6,317 bases of DNA from an uncultured Campylobacter sp. (GTDB lineage Bacteria; Campylobacterota; Campylobacteria; Campylobacterales; Campylobacteraceae), in the NCBI GenBank assembly GCA_938036585.1, contig CALHQN010000213.1, positions 1 to 6,317 of the forward strand, written 5' to 3'. The notes below the pieces were generated by a model that was given only the letters and a program-made list of their open reading frames with translations, ran no database searches and was not told the origin of the DNA. The position numbers and the translations under genes were made by a program. Of this stretch, positions 1 through 6,317 are shown piece by piece; the stretch's first letter is position 1, and every line of letters starts with the position of its first letter.

Positions 1-343
1 GGCAAGACTATTCGAAGCCTGAGCCTTGATGAGTTGCCGCAGCTTTTTAACGTGCTAAAGGGCGATATGAGCTTCATCGGGCCGCGCCCGCTGCTGATCG
101 AATACTTGCCGCTTTATTCGCCACAGCAGAGCCTGCGACACAGCGTGCGCCCGGGCATCACGGGGCTTGCGCAGGTAAACGGACGCAACGCGATCAGCTG
201 GGAGAAAAAATTTGAGTTCGACACCTATTACGCGAAGAATTTGAGCTTCGCGCTCGATCTTAAGATCGCGCTTTTGACGATTAAAAAAGTGCTTGCAAAA
301 GAGGGCGTGAATAAAGAGGGCATGGCGACGACGGAGAAATTTA

Positions 344-357
<14 letters not shown>
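1..357 (+). CDS. pglC: PglC, phospho-diNAcBac transferase to undecaprenyl phosphate (5' truncated by window)
   Basis: The reading frame is open from base 1, so this is the C-terminal 118 residues; by comparison with C. jejuni PglC (about 200 residues) roughly 82 are missing, including the N-terminal membrane re-entrant helix. PglC is a monotopic phosphoglycosyl transferase of the inner membrane that moves phospho-N,N'-diacetylbacillosamine from UDP-diNAcBac to undecaprenyl phosphate, starting the lipid-linked N-glycan. Visible family marks are RSLSLDEL with the catalytic Asp-Glu pair (fragment residues 10-11), [10 protein letters not shown] (21-30) and [15 protein letters not shown] (49-63). 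The C-terminus TTEKFNG matches the C. jejuni protein, which separates it from the larger WbaP/WcaJ-type initiating transferases of the same superfamily. Its last 14 bases overlap the start of pglD. Identity is from remembered family sequences plus locus context; confidence is high. Confidence 0.95.
333..336 (+). promoter_or_regulatory. Ribosome binding site for pglD inside the end of pglC
   Basis: GGAG lies 7 bases before the ATG at 344, within pglC coding sequence. It supports the ATG at 344 as the pglD start and translation coupled to pglC. Confidence 0.6.
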
Positions 358-2156
<1,799 letters not shown>

Positions 2157-2157
<1 letters not shown>

Positions 2158-3962
2158 TGCTGTTAAAACCCACTAAATTTAGCCGCTTTGCGTTTTTTTT
2201 GCTGGGAGATATTTTTATCTCGATCCTCTCCGTTTATATCGCGTTTTTGCTGCGATTTAGCGGAGATATACCGAATGAATTTTATAAAGGCGCGCTGCTT
2301 AGCGCCTCGAGCCTGACGGCGATTAAAATTTGCTACTTTTGGTTTTTGCGGATCTATTTAGTTCCGTGGAGATTTTTCGGGCTATACGAAGCGAGAAAGC
2401 TTTTCTACGCGCACGTGATGGCGGCGCTTACCTTTTTGATCCTGTTTTTTTTAGCGAGTAAAGTTTTTAACCCCTTCCCGCGCTCGGTCATCATTATCGA
2501 CGCGGCGATCTCGTTTATTTTGATCAGTGGGGTTAGAATTTCAAAGCGGATGTTTCTAAGCGAGAAGAAAAATATCACGAATAACGAGCCCTGCATCGTC
2601 GTGGGCGCTACAAGCAAGACCTTTCACGTCCTAAAAGGTATGCGGCAAAAATATATCAACTACTATCCCGTGGGTGTCGTGGACGGGCGAGCAGAGCTTG
2701 TGGGAACGTATTGCGAAAACTACGTCGTCAGAGCCAAGGGCGAAATTCCGCAGATGATCAAAGATAGCGGCGCCAAAACCGCAATCATCGCGCTGGCGCT
2801 GTATCCGGACGAGCTAAAAGAGCTCTACGACGAGCTTTTTGCATACGGGCTAAAGGATATCAAGCTCTTTTCGCTTTTGGAGGATGAGAGCAAAAAGATC
2901 CGCGACGTATCGATCGAGGATTTGCTCGCGCGCAAGCCGAAGGATCTCGACACCAAGGCGATCGAAAATTTTATCAAAGACAAGATAGTGCTGGTAACGG
3001 GCGCGGGCGGCACGATAGGAAGCGAAATTTGCAAGCAGTGCTTGAAATTCGGCGCAAAGCGGCTCATTATGGTCGAACACAGCGAGTTTAACCTCTACTC
3101 GATCAATGAAGCGACCGGCGCGGACGCGCGCAATGAGCTAAAGATGATAAATATCGTCTATTATCGCGAGCTGGAGGAGGTTTTTGCGGAATTTCATCCC
3201 GAGGTGGTCGTACACGCAGCGGCGTATAAGCATGTGCCGCTATGCGAGTTTAATCCGCATCTAGCGGTCAAAAATAACATCATCGGCACAAAAAACGTAA
3301 TCGATCTATCTAAAAAACATGGCGCGAAAAAGGTTGTTTTGATCTCGACCGATAAGGCGGTGCGACCGACGAACATTATGGGCACGACGAAGCGTATCTG
3401 CGAGCTTTACGCGTTAAATTCCAACGATGCGGCAAGCGACACGCAGATCGTCGCCGTCCGCTTCGGAAATGTGCTCGGCTCAAGCGGCAGCGTCATCCCT
3501 AAATTTAAACGCCAGATCGAAGCAAACGAGCCGCTTACCGTTACACACCCCGAGATTACGAGATATTTCATGCTCGTTAGCGAGGCGTGTCAGCTCGTGC
3601 TTCAAGCAGCTTCCATTGCGCGAGGCGGCGAACTTTTCGTGCTGGATATGGGCGAGCCCGTAAAGATCGCCGATCTTGCCAAGCGAATGCTGCAGCTTGC
3701 CGGCAAGGAGGAGCTTGGCATTAAATTTGTCGGTCTGCGTCCCGGCGAGAAGCTTTACGAGGAGCTTTTGATCGACGAAAACGATAAGAGCACGAAGTAT
3801 CAATCCATCTTCGTAACCCACTCCGCAAAATACGACCTACAAGAGCTAAGCTTGCAGATCGAGGAGCTTTCAGAGTGCGAGGACGCGCAGGTCGCGGATA
3901 AGCTAAAGCGCATCGTGCCCGAGTTTTCGCACCGATTAAACGATATGAAGGGCACGGCTTGA
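2157..3962 (+). CDS. pglF: PglF, membrane UDP-GlcNAc 4,6-dehydratase
   Basis: PglF is a 601-residue inner-membrane enzyme that makes UDP-2-acetamido-2,6-dideoxy-4-hexulose from UDP-GlcNAc, the first committed step to UDP-diNAcBac. Four hydrophobic segments lie near residues 11-32, 46-67, 85-103 and 110-127. They are followed by a linker domain beginning at EPCIVVGATSK (144-154) and a cytoplasmic short-chain dehydrogenase domain. The NAD-binding TGAGGTIGSE is at 281-290. STDKAVRPTNIMGTTK (397-412) holds Thr398, Asp399 and Lys400, and the usual YxxxK is MxxxK here (Met408, Lys412). Met in place of Tyr is the known feature of this membrane-bound dehydratase group and of C. jejuni PglF (590 residues), so it is not a defect. 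RFGNVLGSSGSVIPKF (435-450) is conserved across the family. The ATG overlaps the pglE stop by one base, and the stop overlaps hisH by four bases. The soluble relative FlaA1/PseB lacks the membrane domain. Confidence 0.96.
3948..3952 (+). promoter_or_regulatory. Ribosome binding site for the TTG start of hisH
   Basis: AAGGG sits 6 bases before the TTG at 3959, inside the end of pglF. This spacing supports the rare TTG over the GTG at 3971, which would remove the conserved first residues (MIGI) of the HisH fold. Confidence 0.5.
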
Positions 3963-4684
3963 TCGGCATCGTGGATTACGGCGCGGGCAATATCCGAAGC
4001 GTAATGAACGCGCTTAGCTTTTGCGGCGCTAAATTTTGCCTCGCGCACAGCGGGAAGGAGCTTTTGAGCTGCGATAAAGCCCTGCTTCCCGGCGTGGGCG
4101 CATTCGGCGAGGCGATGGATAGGCTTCGCGCAAGCGGTATGGACGATGCGATTAAAGAGTTCGTCGCAAGCGGCAGATATTTTTTAGGCATCTGCCTTGG
4201 GATGCAGCTTCTGTTTGAACAAAGCGAGGAATTCGGCGCGTGCAGCGGGCTTGGAATTTTGCCCGGTCGCGTCGTGAAATTTGACAAAACGAAATTTAAT
4301 ATTCGGGGAGCGGAATGCAGGTCCGAAGATTTTAAATTTAGATCGGGCGGGGCGGAATTTAATTCAGACGAGGCGGGACCCAGCGAGCGCAGCGGGCAAA
4401 ATTTTACCTGTGCCGAAAACCTAAAGATCCCGCACGTCGGCTGGAACAGCGCGCACTTTATCAAACGCTCGCCGATAAACGGGGGCTTGGGTGAGTTCGA
4501 GTATCTGTATTTCGTGCACTCCTACCACGTCCTTTGCGCGCGCGAGATCACGCTTGCGAGCACGTTTTACGGCTATGAGTTTGCAAGCGCGATCTGGCGC
4601 GAAAATGTATTTGCCTTTCAGCCGCATCCTGAAAAAAGCCACGATGCGGGCATAAAAATCATTAAAAATTTTACGGAGCTGTGA
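3959..4684 (+). CDS. hisH: HisH, glutamine amidotransferase subunit of imidazole glycerol phosphate synthase, with an internal insertion
   Basis: HisH is a class I glutaminase that releases ammonia from glutamine and passes it to HisF, forming imidazole glycerol phosphate and AICAR in histidine synthesis. The triad is visible: Cys79 in [14 protein letters not shown], and His223 and Glu225 in FQPHPEKS. The N-terminal [20 protein letters not shown] (43-50), IPHVGWN (157-163) and VHSYH (186-190) are typical. Typical HisH is about 200 residues; this one is 241. The excess lies between VVKFD (to 109) and LKIPHVGWN (from 155), where relatives have only a few residues. It holds a hydrophilic, imperfect 14-residue tandem repeat (112-139). 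The catalytic parts are intact, so the protein is probably functional. TTG is the chosen start, in a 4-base TTGA overlap with the pglF stop. HisH paralogues also act in surface-sugar amidation, but the adjoining hisA favours histidine synthesis. No hisF is in the window. Confidence 0.93.
   Translation: MIGIVDYGAGNIRSVMNALSFCGAKFCLAHSGKELLSCDKALLPGVGAFGEAMDRLRASGMDDAIKEFVASGRYFLGICLGMQLLFEQSEEFGACSGLGILPGRVVKFDKTKFNIRGAECRSEDFKFRSGGAEFNSDEAGPSERSGQNFTCAENLKIPHVGWNSAHFIKRSPINGGLGEFEYLYFVHSYHVLCAREITLASTFYGYEFASAIWRENVFAFQPHPEKSHDAGIKIIKNFTEL
4292..4375 (+). repeat. Imperfect 42-base tandem repeat within hisH
   Basis: Two in-frame 14-codon units lie at 4292-4333 and 4334-4375. They encode [14 protein letters not shown] and [14 protein letters not shown], identical at 6 of 14 residues (K, F, G, A, E, S) with two more acidic matches. 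At DNA level both carry AAATTTA at the start and GCGGAA in the middle. The second starts within TAAATTTA (4333-4340). The repeat falls in the stretch that ordinary HisH proteins lack. Confidence 0.7.
4675..4678 (+). promoter_or_regulatory. Ribosome binding site that decides the hisA start
   Basis: GGAG is 5 bases before the ATG at 4684 but only 2 before the in-frame GTG at 4681. This favours the ATG, which also gives the family-typical start MEIFPAIDL. Confidence 0.6.
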
Positions 4685-5391
4685 TGGAAATTTTCCCTGC
4701 GATCGATCTGAAACAAGGATGCGCCGTGCGCCTTGGCAAGGGCGAGATGCAAAGCGCAAAAATTTATTCCAAAGACCCCTGCGAGCTAGCTAAAAAATTT
4801 GAAGATCTCGGCGCTAAGTGGCTGCATCTGGTTGATCTGGACGGCGCGTTTGCGGGCGAGGCGGTAAATTTCAAAGCGATCGAGCAGATCGTAAAAAGCA
4901 CGCGCCTGCGCGTAGAAGTGGGCGGCGGTATCCGCGACGAAGCGCGCATAAAGGAGTATTTGAGCTTAGGCGTCGATAGATTTATCCTGGGCTCGGCGGC
5001 GCTAAAAAATAGAGATTTCGTAAAGAGAATGGCGAAGCTTTACCGCATCGTCGTGGGCATAGACGCAAAAGAGGGGCTCGTAGCGACCGAGGGCTGGGCG
5101 GAGCTAAGCCGCGTAAAAGCGACCGATCTGGCGCGAGACTACGCGGATGCGGGCGTTTGTGCGATCATCTGCACCGACATCTCGCGCGACGGGATGCTAA
5201 GCGGCGTAAACGTAGAATTTAGCCGCTCTATTGCCGAAGCTAGCGGCATCGATACTATCGCAAGCGGCGGCGTGAAAGATATAAACGACATAATCGCGCT
5301 AAAAAACGCAGAGCTCATAGCAGGCGTTATCGTCGGCAAAGCGTATTACGAGGGTACGCTCGATCTTAAAAAGGCGTTTGAAGCTCTATAA
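4684..5391 (+). CDS. hisA: HisA, phosphoribosylformimino-AICAR-phosphate (ProFAR) isomerase
   Basis: HisA is a 235-residue cytoplasmic (beta/alpha)8-barrel that isomerises ProFAR to PRFAR, the substrate used next by HisF-HisH. The two catalytic Asp residues are in their expected places: Asp8 in FPAIDLKQG and Asp127 in VVGIDAKEG. Thr164 and Asp169 follow in CTDISRDGM. The two phosphate-binding loops are VGGGIR (79-84) and ASGGVKD (193-199), and ILGSAAL (101-107) is also typical. Length is normal for the family (about 240). The paralogue HisF is excluded by the MEIFPAIDL start and the positions of these residues. The ATG overlaps the hisH stop by one base (TGATG), so hisH and hisA are translationally coupled; the GTG at 4681 would add one Met. 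The gene ends at TAA 5389-5391, followed by a 78-base gap. Confidence 0.96.
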   Translation: MEIFPAIDLKQGCAVRLGKGEMQSAKIYSKDPCELAKKFEDLGAKWLHLVDLDGAFAGEAVNFKAIEQIVKSTRLRVEVGGGIRDEARIKEYLSLGVDRFILGSAALKNRDFVKRMAKLYRIVVGIDAKEGLVATEGWAELSRVKATDLARDYADAGVCAIICTDISRDGMLSGVNVEFSRSIAEASGIDTIASGGVKDINDIIALKNAELIAGVIVGKAYYEGTLDLKKAFEAL

Positions 5392-5405
5392 AAACGCCCG
5401 AGCGT
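5356..5405 (+). other. Nested inverted repeat spanning the end of hisA
   Basis: ACGCTCG (5356-5362) pairs with CGAGCGT (5399-5405), and GGCGTTT (5373-5379) pairs with AAACGCC (5392-5398). The two right arms are adjacent, giving a possible two-part stem with a 10-base bulge on the left and a 12-base loop that contains the hisA stop codon. No T run follows, so it is not a standard intrinsic terminator. It could slow ribosomes or protect the transcript end, or be chance. Confidence 0.35.
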
Positions 5406-5438
5406 AAGCAAAGTTTGAACTAAATTTTAGTAATATGC

Positions 5439-5452
5439 AAATTTTAAAATTT
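5439..5452. repeat. 14-base AT palindrome upstream of prmA
   Basis: AAATTTTAAAATTT is perfectly self-complementary. It lies in the AT-rich hisA-prmA gap, which should contain any prmA promoter. I see no convincing -10 element: TAATAT at 5431-5436 is a weak candidate, with no good partner at -35. Confidence 0.4.
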
Positions 5453-5469
5453 AAAGGCGATGTGAGGCG

Positions 5470-6317
5470 ATGAAAGATTTTTTTTATGAGATGATCGTAA
5501 AAAGCGCGAATGCAAGCGAGCTTTTCAAGAGCTTTGCGTTTGAGCTCGGCGTTACCTGCGTCGAAGAACGCGGCGAGAGTTTCATAATCCGCGATGAAGA
5601 GGATCTGCAAAATTTAAAATTTGCGTTTGAAGAGTTTAAAAAGGGGCTCGCGCGATCTATTAATTTAGACGCCGATCTGCAGATCGAAATTTCAAAAAAG
5701 CCTAATATCGATTGGATCAAGCAGTATAAAAAAGGCGTCGTGCCCGTGGCAGTCGGCAAATTTTACGTCCGTCCGAGCTGGTGCGAAAGATCGCAAGATA
5801 GCGCGCTAATCGATCTGCTGATCGATCCTGCGCTGGCGTTCGGCTCGGGTCATCACGAAAGCACCAATATGTGCCTGGCGCTGCTTAGCGAGCTTACTTG
5901 CGAAGGTATGAGCGCGCTTGACGTGGGCTGCGGCAGTGGAATTTTAAGTATCGCGATGAAAAAACTGGGCGCAAAGGTAAGCGCCTGCGATACCGACGAG
6001 CAGGCGGTGGCCGCTACGAAGCAAAACGCCGAGAAAAACGGCGTGCGGATAGATAAAATTTGGCTCGGCAGCGTTTCAAGCTTAAACGAGCAAAGTTCAA
6101 ACAAAAGCGCGCAGCCGCAGTTTGATCTCGTCGTCGCAAATATCATTGCCGACGTGATTTTGATCCTAAGCGCGGATCTGAAAAAAGCGCTAAAACCGGG
6201 CGGCAAGCTCGTGCTGTCGGGAATTTTAGAAAAATATAAAGATAGGATAGAGCAAGCCTTTTCGGATTTAAATTTCGTACAGATGAAAAAGCAAAACGAA
6301 TGGCTTAGCTTCGTATA
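5470..6317 (+). CDS. prmA: PrmA, ribosomal protein L11 methyltransferase (3' end cut by window)
   Basis: The frame is open from the ATG at 5470 to the window edge (282 codons plus two bases). PrmA uses S-adenosylmethionine to methylate amino groups of ribosomal protein L11. The N-terminal L11-recognition domain covers about residues 1-60. IDPALAFGSGHHEST (118-132) is the PrmA signature. ALDVGCGSGILSIA (149-162) is the SAM-binding motif I, ACDTDEQAV (172-180) holds the acidic residue for the ribose, and VVANIIADVI (221-230) is the catalytic-side motif. The last residues, NEWLSFV, match the end of C. jejuni PrmA, so probably only a few codons are missing. A Ser/Asn/Gln-rich loop (201-217) seems about nine residues longer than in C. 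jejuni. Shine-Dalgarno spacing is poor (GAGG 2 bases and AAAGG 12 bases upstream), but the start MKDFFYE aligns with the C. jejuni protein. Confidence 0.95.
   Translation, partial: MKDFFYEMIVKSANASELFKSFAFELGVTCVEERGESFIIRDEEDLQNLKFAFEEFKKGLARSINLDADLQIEISKKPNIDWIKQYKKGVVPVAVGKFYVRPSWCERSQDSALIDLLIDPALAFGSGHHESTNMCLALLSELTCEGMSALDVGCGSGILSIAMKKLGAKVSACDTDEQAVAATKQNAEKNGVRIDKIWLGSVSSLNEQSSNKSAQPQFDLVVANIIADVILILSADLKKALKPGGKLVLSGILEKYKDRIEQAFSDLNFVQMKKQNEWLSFV

Noticed and set aside
3351..3395. Loss of the catalytic Tyr in the PglF dehydrogenase motif (MxxxK instead of YxxxK)
   Set aside because: Met at this position is the known state in C. jejuni PglF and related membrane dehydratases, so it is not evidence of inactivation or novelty.
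3976..4464. 162-codon open frame on the minus strand opposite hisH
   Set aside because: hisH on the + strand has its full set of catalytic motifs here. The reverse frame is open because of codon bias, and its translation is a low-complexity Pro/Ser-rich product resembling no family I know.
5853..6206. 117-codon open frame on the minus strand opposite prmA
   Set aside because: It lies wholly within prmA, which shows clear PrmA motifs. The reverse product has no recognisable motif and I see no binding site for it.

Overview
This window looks like part of a Campylobacter chromosome, from a species outside the low-G+C C. jejuni/C. coli group. Three things point there. The pglC-pglD-pglE-pglF block is the UDP-diNAcBac part of the campylobacterial N-linked glycosylation (pgl) locus. 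The proteins align closely with the C. jejuni Pgl proteins as I remember them. The DNA is nearly balanced in G+C but dotted with AT-only words such as TAAATTTA. Higher-G+C oral species of the C. gracilis/C. showae/C. rectus/C. curvus type would fit, but I cannot assign a species from the sequence alone.

Layout: every gene is on the + strand. (1) 1-357 is the 3' part of pglC. (2) 344-943 is pglD. (3) 944-1059 is a 116-base gap with a possible promoter and a cluster of AT palindromes. (4) 1060-2157 is pglE. (5) 2157-3962 is pglF. (6) 3959-4684 is hisH, carrying an unusual internal insertion. (7) 4684-5391 is hisA. (8) 5392-5469 is a 78-base gap with an inverted repeat at the end of hisA. (9) 5470-6317 is prmA, cut by the window edge probably only a few codons before its end. 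Overlaps of 14, 1, 4 and 1 bases at pglC/pglD, pglE/pglF, pglF/hisH and hisH/hisA indicate translational coupling and probably one long transcript, perhaps with a second promoter before pglE.

How the genes work together: PglF dehydrates UDP-GlcNAc to the 4-keto-6-deoxy sugar, PglE adds the 4-amino group, and PglD N-acetylates it to give UDP-N,N'-diacetylbacillosamine. PglC then transfers the phospho-sugar to undecaprenyl phosphate, the first membrane step of the N-glycan. HisH (glutaminase subunit of imidazole glycerol phosphate synthase) and HisA (the ProFAR isomerase of the preceding step) belong to histidine biosynthesis. PrmA methylates ribosomal protein L11.

The pathways are known, and I see no new defence or mobile system. 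The most unusual signal is a set of short AT-palindrome-centred repeats (core TAAATTTA, often GCTAAATTTAGC) found both between and inside genes. Inside hisH they coincide with an in-frame insertion of roughly 45 residues containing a 14-residue repeat. That resembles a small repeat that can be tolerated within proteins.
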